From assembly GCA_965221795.1 (NCBI GenBank), contig OZ244914.1, forward strand, positions 1,116,001-1,180,000: a stretch of DNA of 64,000 nucleotides, read 5' to 3'. Below the pieces are notes generated by a model. That model saw only the letters and a list, made by a program, of their open reading frames with translations, did not search any database and had not been told where the DNA came from. A program made the translations under genes and the position numbers. Of this stretch, positions 45,447 to 54,763 are shown piece by piece. This DNA comes from VYFG01 sp965221795 (lineage in GTDB: Bacteria; Pseudomonadota; Gammaproteobacteria; Arenicellales; Poriferihabitantaceae). The stretch's first letter is position 1, and each line of letters starts with the position of its first letter.

Positions 45447-46811
45447 TTACAGATACCATGCGATTTCTTCATGACCTTCATCCAGAAAGGCCTGATATTC
45501 TTTCTGTTTACAACTGGTGTATGCGTGAATGTACTCTTTGCCGAAATAGTTATGCAGGAAATCACTGCCCCGGGTACGTGAGAGGGCAGCGGATGGTTCC
45601 AGAGGGAGAGCGGGGTCCACCACTTCTCCGGCATTGCCACTGGCAGGAGGCCCCGAAGGCAGCCGTTCGGTAATGCCATGATGGATGCCTGCTAGCACAG
45701 CTGCCAATGTGAGGTAAGGGTTAGCATCTGCGCCGGCAACGCGGTGTTCGATTCGCCTGGCTTCCTTCCCACTTTTGGGTACTCGCATAGCGACAGATCG
45801 ATTCTCGAACGCCCAGCTTGGGGTAACAGGTACATAGGTATTGGGCATAAACCGACGATAGGAATTGGCGTTGGGGGCAAACACTCCCATGCAGTCGGTC
45901 ATGGTTGCGACCAAGCCTCCCAAAGCATGATAGAGCCGCTCACTGCCACAGCTCCATTCCCCATAGGGGCCGTTGTCGGCGAAGATGTTGTTTCCATTCT
46001 GGTCCAGCAAGCTGATGTGTAAATGAAGGCCACTGCCAGATTGTTGGATCCAGGGTTTGGCCATGAAGGTAGCCTGGAAGCCGTGTCGCTTGGCAGTGCA
46101 TTTGACCGCTCTTGTAAACATTACGCAATGATCCGCCGCAGACAGCGGGTCGGCACTGTGCATCAGGTTGATTTCGAACTGACCGGGAGCATATTCGCTT
46201 GAGATGGCACCAGTTTCCACGCCCTGCTGCAGACAGGTCTGCGTGACTGCATCCAGGAACTGACCGAATTCCTCTACCTCTTCCATGCCATACACCTGGG
46301 TCATGTGGGAACGTTGGTGAGAGAGAGGACCGAAGGGTATCTGTATCATTCCATCCGCCGCCCGTTCGCGGTCCAGCAGGTAAAATTCCAACTCAAAGGC
46401 GACTACAGGCCGTATTCCCAGGGCGTGGAACCGGTCGAGCACACGGATCAATACGTTCCTTGGCTCATAGTAATGGGATGTTCCGTCCAGTCCCTGCAGC
46501 GTGATCATGACTTGCCCGGTGGGGATCTGGGCCCAAGGGCAGTAGGTCAATGTCTCCAGAATGGGCCAACCCACCTCATCGGGGTCGCCATCGGAAAATC
46601 CCATGCCTTCTGGATCCATACAGCGACCGTTAGCTGCGAGCAGGAAGCTTCCCCCGGGGATCATGAGGCCGGAATCAAACAGTTTCCCGGCTTGTTTGAC
46701 AGGATATCGTTTGCCTCGTGCAACACAGGAAAGATCCGGATAGTAGGCATCGATATACTGGGTATCGGGATGCTGCGCCAGAAACGATTTGAGTTCAGGG
46801 GGAAAGGTCAC
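45447..46811 (-). CDS. Glutamine synthetase family protein (PuuA/GlnT-like)
   Basis: 454-residue enzyme that would ligate glutamate to ammonia or an amine with ATP. It has the glutamate/metal residues in AFELEFYLLD, EYAPGQFEINLMH and SGSGLHLHISL, the NSYRRFMP and FENRSVAMRVP active-site region, and RIEHRVAGADANPYL near the C-terminus. This pattern is nearer to gamma-glutamylpolyamine synthetases than to GlnA. The GTG start at 46811 is set by AAAGGAGGT 7 bases upstream (46819-46827 on the minus strand); the ORF is open to 46901, but that part lacks conservation. No other puu genes are seen. Confidence 0.88.
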   Translation of the reverse strand: MTFPPELKSFLAQHPDTQYIDAYYPDLSCVARGKRYPVKQAGKLFDSGLMIPGGSFLLAANGRCMDPEGMGFSDGDPDEVGWPILETLTYCPWAQIPTGQVMITLQGLDGTSHYYEPRNVLIRVLDRFHALGIRPVVAFELEFYLLDRERAADGMIQIPFGPLSHQRSHMTQVYGMEEVEEFGQFLDAVTQTCLQQGVETGAISSEYAPGQFEINLMHSADPLSAADHCVMFTRAVKCTAKRHGFQATFMAKPWIQQSGSGLHLHISLLDQNGNNIFADNGPYGEWSCGSERLYHALGGLVATMTDCMGVFAPNANSYRRFMPNTYVPVTPSWAFENRSVAMRVPKSGKEARRIEHRVAGADANPYLTLAAVLAGIHHGITERLPSGPPASGNAGEVVDPALPLEPSAALSRTRGSDFLHNYFGKEYIHAYTSCKQKEYQAFLDEGHEEIAWYL

Positions 46812-47647
46812 GTGCCGGACCTCCTTTCCAAGTGGTGAAAAAGCATATAAATACGGAATCATTCCGAAGATTGCAAGGAGTATTCGTGGCGCGATATGCA
46901 CTCTGATGGCTTCTCACCAGTTCTCGGCCTCAGACTTTGCGATGCGCCCGCTCTTTTTCCTGCCCGTATGCGCAGGGGTATGGGGACACGAGGCCGAACT
47001 CGGGGTAGGCCGAAGGCCTTGTTATGTCTATCGCTCGTACTCGCTACCGTGTAGAAGAGCAGAGAGTCGCTATCATGCGAATCCTTGGCCGACAGGACAC
47101 AGCAGAGGTATTTCACTTCTGAACAGATTGCTGGTCCAACCAAAAGAGACCGGAGACATGTTCATCCTGGCACAAGATGCAAAGACGAGTTGGGAGAAAT
47201 TGGCATCAGTTTCGCAGGGCTTGCTCGACAGCTGAAAGTGCCCGAAAACTGCATGTCCGAAGTGCTGCCGTATATCTTCCACCCTCGTGGATGCCCTTGC
47301 CGTGGGTTACTGCATCCGTTGTCATGGCTTTCCATGACTGCAAATATATGGTTCTGGATGTCAGCGAAGAAACAAGTGCTGCCTTCGAGGTCCAAGCAGC
47401 CACGAAAGTAATCGCAAGAAGATTACGAAATGCGTTGGGCTGGCCGGACAACATGTTGGATGCACAGTTCGGGCTCAGCCCGTTCTACTGCCGTCCGGAA
47501 TGCGTCGTCAACAAGGCTACGGTCATTTTCAACAGGCCCTGACCACCATGAACGCGGTCTCCGTATACTGGCCGATGGGAGGAAGGCATTCTTTATTTGG
47601 AAAGTGTGGTCTGGGGCGTAATCAGGCAGCCGGAGCCCGGATTCTGG
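46812..47647. other. Long intergenic region without a recognised gene
   Basis: About 840 bases between the glutamine synthetase homologue and ddl. It contains the ribosome binding site of the former, a small dyad CGGAA-TCA-TTCCG at about 46853-46865, and a short AGGCCGAAGGCCT hairpin near 47008. Open frames such as 47177-47542 show no family features. It may include a decayed gene. Confidence 0.45.
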
Positions 47648-48766
47648 CTAGAAGGATCGTTTCAGTCGGTTACCGTTGGCATGCCGCTCCAATGCCAATT
47701 CCACCAACCGGTCAATGAGTGCTGGATAAGGAATACCACTTGCTTCCCATAGCTTGGGATACATGCTGATAGGAGTGAACCCGGGCAGCGTATTGATTTC
47801 ATTGAGATAAACGGCTCGTGTCTCCCGGTGAACAAAAAAGTCTACCCGGGCCAGTCCACTGCCACCAATGGCGCGAAATGCCTTCAGGGACAGTTCTCGG
47901 ACCTGTTCGCTGGATTGCCGTGGGATGTCTGCTGGGATCAGAGTACGGGAGCGGTCGTCAATATACTTTGTATGATAGCTGTAAAATTCATCTCCCGGAA
48001 TGATCTCTCCCACGACAGAAGCTTCAGGAAAATGGTTGCCCAATATCGCGCATTCCACTTCTTGGCAATGGTCCATGGATTGCTCCATGATGATCTTGTT
48101 GTCGTAGCGAAAAGCCTCCCTGATACAGGAATCCAGTTCGCGGATGTCATGTACCTTGGACACTCCCACGCTGGAACCCAGGTTCGCCGGTTTGACAAAC
48201 AGCGGAAATCCGTAATGTTCCACAAATGGGTTGATTTCGACTGTTCTTCTGTCGTTCCAGTTGTGGAAATGCAGGATCAATGAGGGTGCCTGGAGAATAC
48301 CGGCGGCCGCGAACGATTGTTTTGCGAGTGCCTTGTCCATGGCCAGAGCAGAGGCAGCCACTCCACAACCGACATAGGGGATAGCGGCCATTTCCAGAAT
48401 ACCCTGAATTGTGCCGTCCTCACCAAAGGTACCATGAAGCACCGGGAACACCACATCCAATGCAGGTGCAGGGGTTGCATTCGGGTCGGACCGTACAAGA
48501 TTCCCCGTATCGTGAGTGGCAAGAGATACCAGGCCATTTTCTGCCACATCCATGGCTGTGCCCAAGCCAATGACTTCTTGCGAAGAGACCAATTGCTCGA
48601 AGTCCGATCCCAGATGCCAAAAGCCTTGCTTGTCAATCCCAATCAGCACCGGCTGGTAACGGTCAGGATTCATGGCAGCAAGAACCGAGCGGGCGGAAAT
48701 CACGGAAACTTCGTGCTCGCAGGAACGACCACCAAACAGTAGACCAACGATGCGTTTCTGGTCCAT
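47648..48766 (-). CDS. ddl: D-alanine--D-alanine ligase
   Basis: ATP-grasp enzyme that makes the D-Ala-D-Ala dipeptide for peptidoglycan. The 372-residue product has the N-terminal LFGGRSCEHEVSVISA, the HGTFGEDGTIQG loop, the ATP-grasp KPANLGSSVGVSKV and the metal site LNEINTLPGFTPISMYP. Length and order match the longer DdlA-type enzymes. The ATG at 48766 has GGAG upstream; the ORF extends to a TTG at 48781. It is not in an mra/mur cluster, so it may be a second or sole stand-alone ligase. Confidence 0.95.
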   Translation of the reverse strand: MDQKRIVGLLFGGRSCEHEVSVISARSVLAAMNPDRYQPVLIGIDKQGFWHLGSDFEQLVSSQEVIGLGTAMDVAENGLVSLATHDTGNLVRSDPNATPAPALDVVFPVLHGTFGEDGTIQGILEMAAIPYVGCGVAASALAMDKALAKQSFAAAGILQAPSLILHFHNWNDRRTVEINPFVEHYGFPLFVKPANLGSSVGVSKVHDIRELDSCIREAFRYDNKIIMEQSMDHCQEVECAILGNHFPEASVVGEIIPGDEFYSYHTKYIDDRSRTLIPADIPRQSSEQVRELSLKAFRAIGGSGLARVDFFVHRETRAVYLNEINTLPGFTPISMYPKLWEASGIPYPALIDRLVELALERHANGNRLKRSF

Positions 48767-49583
48767 AAGTAGCGACTCCAATCGATAAGATGCCGGTATT
48801 CTATAGTGCTGCAGGGCAACAAAGCAGGGAGTCCCGATTCATGGCACATTGCATAGGCCAATATCGGATTTTGCTGCAAAGCAATTCTTCTTGCCAAAGT
48901 GCTTGCCGCATACTCGACAAGGGTTGCTATCGCATCCCGTCATATACCAGAAGTGCATGGTTCTTTCCGAAGTTTTCATTCCCTGAGTCCTACTTCGAAC
49001 GCCCGGGGGCCTTCGGCGCGAGGCCCCCCGGTTTCGGGAGGTATCTTCCCGGGATTGGCCAGAGCCAGTCGCCGCATTGCTCGCGGCGGTTCAACTCAAC
49101 ATACTCGTGACCAGTGTGGCGAACCATGATTTGCTGTTCTGTCTTCTTCCCGGTCGGATGGGTTCCAACCGCAAATATGCTGTGCACGGGGTCCGCTTCA
49201 GCCATGGTATCTATAATATATGAAAAGGGTAGTGAACCGTGTGGACTATTGACCCGATACCTCACTGCAGTGATATGGAACTGTTACTCTCCCTAGCCCT
49301 GAACGCGGGATTATTCTTATTTGCCGTGGGTGGAGCCGCAAATCGTCCGCCAATCAGACTGAGGCTATCGATTCTATACCGGCATCCATCCAGGGCATGA
49401 GCGGGGTAGGCAGGTGTTGCTTGTTGACTCTGGTCCGCTCGGAATATGGCACAGGACAAGTCCGGCATACCTCCCCTGCCTGATCAGAGCCTCGTTCGGG
49501 GTGTGGCCAGTCCATCGGAAGCTGGTCGTAACGGAGAGCGGATCTTGATCGCGGTTCCGACACTTGATGAGGAAGCCCGGCGA
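48767..49583. other. Intergenic region with a GC-rich hairpin
   Basis: About 800 bases between ddl and allA. The strongest structure is CCGGGGGCC (49003-49011) facing GGCCCCCCGG (49022-49031) with a 10-base loop, a stable stem with one bulge and no T-tract. It could be a repetitive extragenic palindrome or a terminator for the minus-strand purine operon ending at 49584. No gene was recognised. Confidence 0.45.
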
Positions 49584-50090
49584 TCACTCCATACTGGATC
49601 CAAGATCAATCATCGCATCCCCTTGAATCGGCTGTTCTTCCAGATTTTTCCCGGCACCGACTCGGTCGACTACAATGAAATCCCGCTGGCATCCGGTTAC
49701 AATCTGGAAGTGGTGCCAGATATTGCGGAAAAGATTTACCCCCTGATGACCATTGGATTGAAAAAGGATCAGGTCCTCGGCCCGAACCGTGTCTCCGGAT
49801 GGGGCGACCAGAATAAAAAACGGGTTTTTATCCAGTGGCAAGAAAGCCTGGCTGCTGATAGGATGTCGTTCCATAACTTCCACCCGATAAGGTAACGGCA
49901 ACGGGTCAGTGCGGAATACGTTCACACTGGGGTGGCCGCCTGCAGCATCACAATCCAGAGTGAAAAGGTCATGGAACCGCGTGGTCAATCCCCGGTTAAT
50001 AGAAATTTTTCGTGCGGATTCGAGTTCAATCGTCTCCCCAAACTCGGAGAAAGCATTACGGGTCAATGGGACAGCCTCCAGTATTCTCAT
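49584..50090 (-). CDS. allA: Ureidoglycolate lyase
   Basis: Splits ureidoglycolate into glyoxylate and urea, the last step of allantoin breakdown here. The 168-residue cupin-fold product has the conserved SSQAFLPLDKNPFFILVAPS, the GHQGVNLFRNIWHHFQIV core with the active-site histidines, and the DFIVVDR strand. Its ATG overlaps the allantoicase stop (ATGA). It is the last gene of the long minus-strand purine operon. Confidence 0.93.
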   Translation of the reverse strand: MRILEAVPLTRNAFSEFGETIELESARKISINRGLTTRFHDLFTLDCDAAGGHPSVNVFRTDPLPLPYRVEVMERHPISSQAFLPLDKNPFFILVAPSGDTVRAEDLILFQSNGHQGVNLFRNIWHHFQIVTGCQRDFIVVDRVGAGKNLEEQPIQGDAMIDLGSSME

Positions 50091-51088
50091 AACCCCTCCA
50101 CAGTCCCGAAGAGGCGCAGGCGGCTAATTCCACCGTCCGGGAAAATGTTCATCCGCACATGGGAAACGACTCCAATATCCGCCACCGACTGCTCAAAGCA
50201 ATGGACCTGATCGGCTTCCAGCTTCGAAAGCGGCAACAGGACAGGCCATTGCGCACTGAGTCGGGACAGGTGTTCCGGTACCGGAGCACTCAATAAAGCT
50301 CCACGGATTTCACAGCGATCAGGATAGTTCCCCTTGAAGTGTGCGGTGTCGATCACGATTTGATGGATCCGTCCCGGGTGGCCCAGAGCAATGAGAACCC
50401 AGTCATGGCCTGCCCCCCGGCGGCGACGGGTCTCCCAACCATCTCCCATATTGATCCCCCTTCCGGGGGAGAGCAAATTACGAATATCACCATAATGCTG
50501 GTCATTACAGGCCAACGCCACCCCGCCATTCAAGGCAGCTGCCAAATCCACCCGCTCTTTCCGACCCAAGGCCGCCCAGTCCATCTTGGGTTCAGCATAC
50601 ACTCTGAGACGTGCAATCCCACCATCTGGATAAATGTGCAGGCGGACATGCGTAAATGCCTCCGCATGACTAATCCCGAAGTGCTGTTGACTGTCGCCCC
50701 GGAGACCGTGACGAGCGAGTATCTCCACCCAGTCGGCAGAGCCTGTGGGATCCGCCTCTTCGCAGTAGCATGCATCTACCGAAGCGGCGGGGGCAAAGTT
50801 TCCTGTGAAATAGGTAGTGTCGATGCCAATCCCATGAATGATGCCGGGTCGGGCCAAACGAACAATACACCAGTCATGGCCCGGTCCACGCTTGCGTCGG
50901 GATTCCCATCCATCCATCCATTTGCCATGCTGGTCGTACTTGCCTTCTTTCCATACAGGAGACCGGTCTTTCAGCATACGATGCATGGGAGCAAAGAAAT
51001 CATCGCTGCAAGCCACGGCCACTGCTCCCAAGCGAGCGGAGGCAAGATTGACCCACTGTCGAGAAAAATCGGTCAGGGAGTCATTCAT
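50087..51088 (-). CDS. alc: Allantoicase
   Basis: Hydrolyses allantoate to ureidoglycolate and urea. The 333-residue product has the family's two repeated jelly-roll modules, visible as paired motifs: DGWESRRKRGPGHDWCIVRL and DGWETRRRRGAGHDWVLIAL, then FTHVRLHIYPDGGIARLRVY and SHVRMNIFPDGGISRLRLFG. The ATG at 51088 overlaps the puuE stop by 8 bases. The ORF is open upstream but lies inside puuE. Confidence 0.95.
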   Translation of the reverse strand: MNDSLTDFSRQWVNLASARLGAVAVACSDDFFAPMHRMLKDRSPVWKEGKYDQHGKWMDGWESRRKRGPGHDWCIVRLARPGIIHGIGIDTTYFTGNFAPAASVDACYCEEADPTGSADWVEILARHGLRGDSQQHFGISHAEAFTHVRLHIYPDGGIARLRVYAEPKMDWAALGRKERVDLAAALNGGVALACNDQHYGDIRNLLSPGRGINMGDGWETRRRRGAGHDWVLIALGHPGRIHQIVIDTAHFKGNYPDRCEIRGALLSAPVPEHLSRLSAQWPVLLPLSKLEADQVHCFEQSVADIGVVSHVRMNIFPDGGISRLRLFGTVEGL

Positions 51089-52001
51089 GATCGTCAGGAC
51101 AGGGAAAGTGTTGGATCCAGTGCCTCGCAAGGTCAATGCGTCGACAAATCCAGACCCGATCATAGCCTTGCACATAATCCAGGAATCGCGCCAGTGCGGC
51201 AGTGCGACCGGGGCGTCCCACCAAACGGGGGTGCAGTCCCACCGACATCATTCTGGGGATGCTCTGGCCTTCTGCGTACAACCAGTCAAAGGTATCTTTC
51301 AGATAAGTGAAAAACTGTTCCCCGCTGTTGAATCCCTGAGCGGTGGCAAACCGCATATCATTGACATCCAGTGTGTAGGGCACGACCAGCAATGGTTTGG
51401 CATAATCCCGAATCCAGTACGGTAGTTCATCGGCATAGCTGTCGGCACTATAGACGAATCCCCCATGCTCTGCGGTAATGCGATGCGTATTGGGACTGCA
51501 ACGGCCCAGATAGAATCCTTCAGGAGCCCGGCCCGTGACCCGGGTATGAATCTCGATTGCACGTTCCAGATGTCGCCTCTCTTCGGCGGCGGAGAGGAAT
51601 TGGTAATCGATCCAACGCCAGCCATGGCTGGCAATTTCCCATCCGGCCGATAACATGGCCGCAACAGCAGGTGGGTTGCGTTCCAACGCCATCGCGACCC
51701 CAAACACAGTAACGGGTAGATTCCGTTCGGTAAAAAGGCGGTGCAGGCGCCAGAAACCCGCCCGGGAACCGAATTCATAGATCGATTCCATATTCGCATG
51801 GCGGATACCTGAATAAGGCTGGGCCCCCACAATTTCGGAGAGAAATGCTTCCGAAGTCCTATCGCCATGCAGGATATTGTTCTCCCCCCCTTCCTCGTAG
51901 TTCACAACAAACTGAACTGCAATCCTGGCGTCATCTGGCCAATGGGGATGAGGAAGATTCGCCCCATAACCGATCATATCTCGCGGGTAGGGAGCCGTCA
52001 T
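51081..52001 (-). CDS. puuE: Allantoinase PuuE (polysaccharide-deacetylase fold)
   Basis: Metal-independent allantoinase first recognised in Pseudomonas, unrelated to the amidohydrolase AllB. The 306-residue product starts with the characteristic RDMIGYGANLPHPHWPDDAR and has EEGGENNILHGD, the WEIASHGWRWIDYQ strand, and MMSVGLHPRLVGRPGR near the C-terminus. It overlaps puuD by four bases upstream and alc downstream. It converts allantoin made by UraD to allantoate for Alc. Confidence 0.95.
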   Translation of the reverse strand: MTAPYPRDMIGYGANLPHPHWPDDARIAVQFVVNYEEGGENNILHGDRTSEAFLSEIVGAQPYSGIRHANMESIYEFGSRAGFWRLHRLFTERNLPVTVFGVAMALERNPPAVAAMLSAGWEIASHGWRWIDYQFLSAAEERRHLERAIEIHTRVTGRAPEGFYLGRCSPNTHRITAEHGGFVYSADSYADELPYWIRDYAKPLLVVPYTLDVNDMRFATAQGFNSGEQFFTYLKDTFDWLYAEGQSIPRMMSVGLHPRLVGRPGRTAALARFLDYVQGYDRVWICRRIDLARHWIQHFPCPDDHE

Positions 52002-53176
52002 TGCGACACCTCCTGATGCTGGATCCAGCGCCCAAGGGCGATGCGCTCCTCTTCTTGCATACCGGTAAGATTCCCCAATGGCATGGTTTTCGCGACTACC
52101 GTGACTTGGAAAAGGGCATCCCGATGAATGCGGAGCTTTTCCAGCGTATCGAGCTCAATGCCTTTGGGTGCAGTGATAAAACCGGGATAGGTCGGTTGAG
52201 AGGCATGGCAACCGACACAATGTGTGGTCACAAGGGTGCTGGCTTCCACGTCGCTCAAGATTGCTCCGGCCGGAAGAGAAGAATTCGGGGCGGTCCACCA
52301 CATCAAGCCGACCATAGCGAGAAATGCTGCCGGCAGAATCCAGACCAAACGGTGACCCAAGTGACGCACATTGAAATAATGACGGACCGCGATACCTACC
52401 AGTGCCAGCAAGATCAGGATCAGCCAGTTCTGATGGTTCCCGTAAGTGCTGGGAAAGTGACTGCTGATCATGGTGAACAGGACCGGCAAGGTAAAATAGT
52501 TGTTGTGACGGGAACGGAGCAGACCGTTCTGGCCTTGCGCGGGATCAATCGATCGGCGCTCTTTCACCGCAGCCACCAACTCCCTCTGAACCGGGATGAT
52601 GACAAAAAATACATTGGCCACCATGACCGAACCGATGGCTGCCCCTACATGAATGTACGCAGCACGACCACTAAGCAACTGCGTCAGCACAAACGCCAAC
52701 AGGGCAAACCAGGCGAACACCAGGACGGTCAGTAGTATCGGTCTTCTCGAGAGCTTTCGGCAGAGAACGTCATAAACGAACCAGGATACCACCAATGAAG
52801 CAATACCGGTGACAATCCCCTGCCAAGGCACTAACCTCTGGACGAATGGGTCAATCAACCAAACATGGGCATTGACATAATATACGGTGACCAGAAGAGC
52901 CATGCCGGAAAGCCAAGTGGTATAAGCCTCCCATTTGAACCAGTGCAGGCTAGTCGGCAGTTGGTCCGGGCCGGTAGAGAATTTCTTCAGGTAGTAGAAA
53001 CCACCCCCATGCACCGCCCAGAGATTTCCCGCAATTCCCTCTTCTTGGGGAGAAGTACGGTCCAAATGGTTTTCCAGCCAATTAAAATAGAATGACGCAC
53101 CGATCCAGGCAATGCCCACAATGAAATGGGTCCATCGCAGCAACAGGTTCAGCCATTCTGATACGTGGGCTTCCAT
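51998..53176 (-). CDS. puuD: Membrane urate hydroxylase PuuD (urate oxidase with cytochrome c domain)
   Basis: Oxidises urate to 5-hydroxyisourate at the inner membrane, passing electrons to cytochrome c instead of making hydrogen peroxide. The 392-residue product has several transmembrane helices (starting LLLRWTHFIVGIAWIGASFY) and a C-terminal c-type cytochrome domain with haem motif CVGCH and a Met-containing MPLGNLTGM ligand region. The ATG at 53176 overlaps the regulator stop (TGATG). It replaces the cytosolic uricases, none of which is seen here. Confidence 0.94.
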   Translation of the reverse strand: MEAHVSEWLNLLLRWTHFIVGIAWIGASFYFNWLENHLDRTSPQEEGIAGNLWAVHGGGFYYLKKFSTGPDQLPTSLHWFKWEAYTTWLSGMALLVTVYYVNAHVWLIDPFVQRLVPWQGIVTGIASLVVSWFVYDVLCRKLSRRPILLTVLVFAWFALLAFVLTQLLSGRAAYIHVGAAIGSVMVANVFFVIIPVQRELVAAVKERRSIDPAQGQNGLLRSRHNNYFTLPVLFTMISSHFPSTYGNHQNWLILILLALVGIAVRHYFNVRHLGHRLVWILPAAFLAMVGLMWWTAPNSSLPAGAILSDVEASTLVTTHCVGCHASQPTYPGFITAPKGIELDTLEKLRIHRDALFQVTVVAKTMPLGNLTGMQEEERIALGRWIQHQEVSQ

Positions 53177-53829
53177 CAGGTCGTACGATGCCGTTCGGGT
53201 GTCGTTTTGAGTCCGCAAATCCGGAATACCATAGTGACCAGGGATTCGGCCAGACGGTCATGGTCCTGCTTTGTCAGGCTTTTTTTCCGGTAAATGGATC
53301 GAATCTGGGTACCGGACTCGGCAAAATACTGGGTCGTGGACCAAATGACAAAAATCAGATGGAAAGGATCGACAGGCAGAATTTTTCCTTGCCGAATCCA
53401 ATGCTCGATTTCCGCGGCCAGCTTCTCGGTCCATTCCCGAGTTTCCCGTTTCAGGTGTCCGCTGAGATGCAGCCCTCCGCCTAGCATTTCCTGCGCAAAA
53501 ATCCGGGTGGCTCCCGGGTACAACCGAGTCAGGTCCACCTTCATTCGGATATAACTTTCGAGCACGGTAGCCGGATCAGCATTGGCATGGATGGGAGCCA
53601 GTGCCGCATTCCACAAGTCCACCACATCGGACAACACCGCATCATACAGTTTCGATTTGCTGGCAAAATAGTAGTGGACATTGGCTTTGGGGACGCCCGC
53701 CCGATCCGCGATTCGCTGGATGCGAGCCCCTTCATATCCGTATTGTTCGAATTCTGTTGCCGCCATTTGCAGTATCTGCTGACGCTTGCGATGGCCCAGC
53801 AACGTAATCTTGCGGTCGGATGCAGTCAT
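53176..53829 (-). CDS. TetR-family regulator, RutR-like
   Basis: 217-residue repressor-type protein. The N-terminal helix-turn-helix covers about 20-65 (RIQRIADRAGVPKANVHYYF). The C-terminal ligand domain matches E. coli RutR clearly: YIRMKVDLTRLYPGATRIFA and GKILPVDPFHLIFVIWSTTQ. RutR binds uracil/thymine and controls pyrimidine use, and it also acts on purine genes in E. coli. Here it sits inside the purine operon between the permease and puuD, so it probably controls that operon. Matching operator-like sites are at 61051 and 57400. The start ATG 53829 is chosen from homology. Confidence 0.9.
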   Translation of the reverse strand: MTASDRKITLLGHRKRQQILQMAATEFEQYGYEGARIQRIADRAGVPKANVHYYFASKSKLYDAVLSDVVDLWNAALAPIHANADPATVLESYIRMKVDLTRLYPGATRIFAQEMLGGGLHLSGHLKRETREWTEKLAAEIEHWIRQGKILPVDPFHLIFVIWSTTQYFAESGTQIRSIYRKKSLTKQDHDRLAESLVTMVFRICGLKTTPERHRTT

Positions 53830-53842
53830 CCTCGGAATTTGG

Positions 53843-54763
53843 TCAGGCCGTCGGATGAAACGGCTTGCCAATGCAGGCAGGCGCATTCCGCCGGATCCGA
53901 TTCTGATCCCGGGAGATGAGCACCAATACAACGACTGTGGCAAGATATGGCATCATGGACATCACTTGCGAGGGAATGCCGATACCTTGTGCCTGGGCAT
54001 GCAGCTGCAGAATGGTAATACCGCCGAAAAGATATGCCCCGACTAACACCCATCCGGGCCGCCAGGTTGCAAACACCACCAGCGCCAAAGCGATCCAGCC
54101 CCGTCCGGCACTCATATTCTCAATCCATAGGGGCGAATAGGCCAGGGACAGGTAAGCCCCGGCAATCCCGGCCATGGCACCACCAAACAGAATGGCAAGA
54201 AACCGTATCCGCAAGACCGGATAACCGATGGCATGAGCAGCGTCATGGGAATCCCCCACCGCTCGCAGGATCAGTCCCGGCCTCGTATAACCAAGAAACC
54301 AGGCGACTGCCACCACCACTACAAAAGACCCGTATACCAGGATGTCGTGACGGAACAGTAATGGACCGATCAGCGGTACTTCGGACAGAAACGGAACCGG
54401 CAGTTTCGGCAGTCCATCATAGGCAATTCCTACCAAGCTGTGCCCCCACAGGGCACTGAGGCCGATCCCGAAGATCGTCAGGGCAAGGCCGGTCGCAACC
54501 TGGCTGGACTGCAGGCCTAGCACCAACATAGCAAATATGGTGGCCATTCCGACTCCAGCGAGGATCCCCGCGAGAATCCCGAGTGTGGCACTATCGGTAT
54601 GGTGCACCGTCGCAAACGCAGCGACCGCCCCCACCAGCATCATGCCCTCAACCCCCAGATTGAGTACACCAGATTTTTCGGTGATCATCTCTCCGATCGC
54701 GGCGAAGAGGAGCGGCGTAGCCGCCGTCATGATCGTCAGCAATGTCGGTACCAGAATCTCCAT
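53843..54763 (-). CDS. ABC transporter permease, BMP-type nucleoside/base importer (second permease)
   Basis: 306-residue inner-membrane protein of the BPD_transp_2 family (YufQ/NupQ type) with about eight helices. It begins ILVPTLLTIMTAATPLLFAA followed by the GEMITEKSGVLNLGVEGMM motif that is diagnostic for this transporter class. The ATG at 54763 overlaps the stop of the first permease (TGATG). The ORF is open to 55240, but upstream residues are a shadow of that gene. It works with the ATPase, first permease and BMP protein encoded upstream. Confidence 0.93.
   Translation of the reverse strand: MEILVPTLLTIMTAATPLLFAAIGEMITEKSGVLNLGVEGMMLVGAVAAFATVHHTDSATLGILAGILAGVGMATIFAMLVLGLQSSQVATGLALTIFGIGLSALWGHSLVGIAYDGLPKLPVPFLSEVPLIGPLLFRHDILVYGSFVVVVAVAWFLGYTRPGLILRAVGDSHDAAHAIGYPVLRIRFLAILFGGAMAGIAGAYLSLAYSPLWIENMSAGRGWIALALVVFATWRPGWVLVGAYLFGGITILQLHAQAQGIGIPSQVMSMMPYLATVVVLVLISRDQNRIRRNAPACIGKPFHPTA

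Noticed and set aside
47177..47542. 121-codon plus ORF between the ligase homologue and ddl
   Set aside because: No family features. Overlapping frames of similar length exist on both strands, as expected for noncoding DNA.
49446..49895. 149-codon plus ORF
   Set aside because: Antisense to allA, which has clear family motifs on the minus strand.
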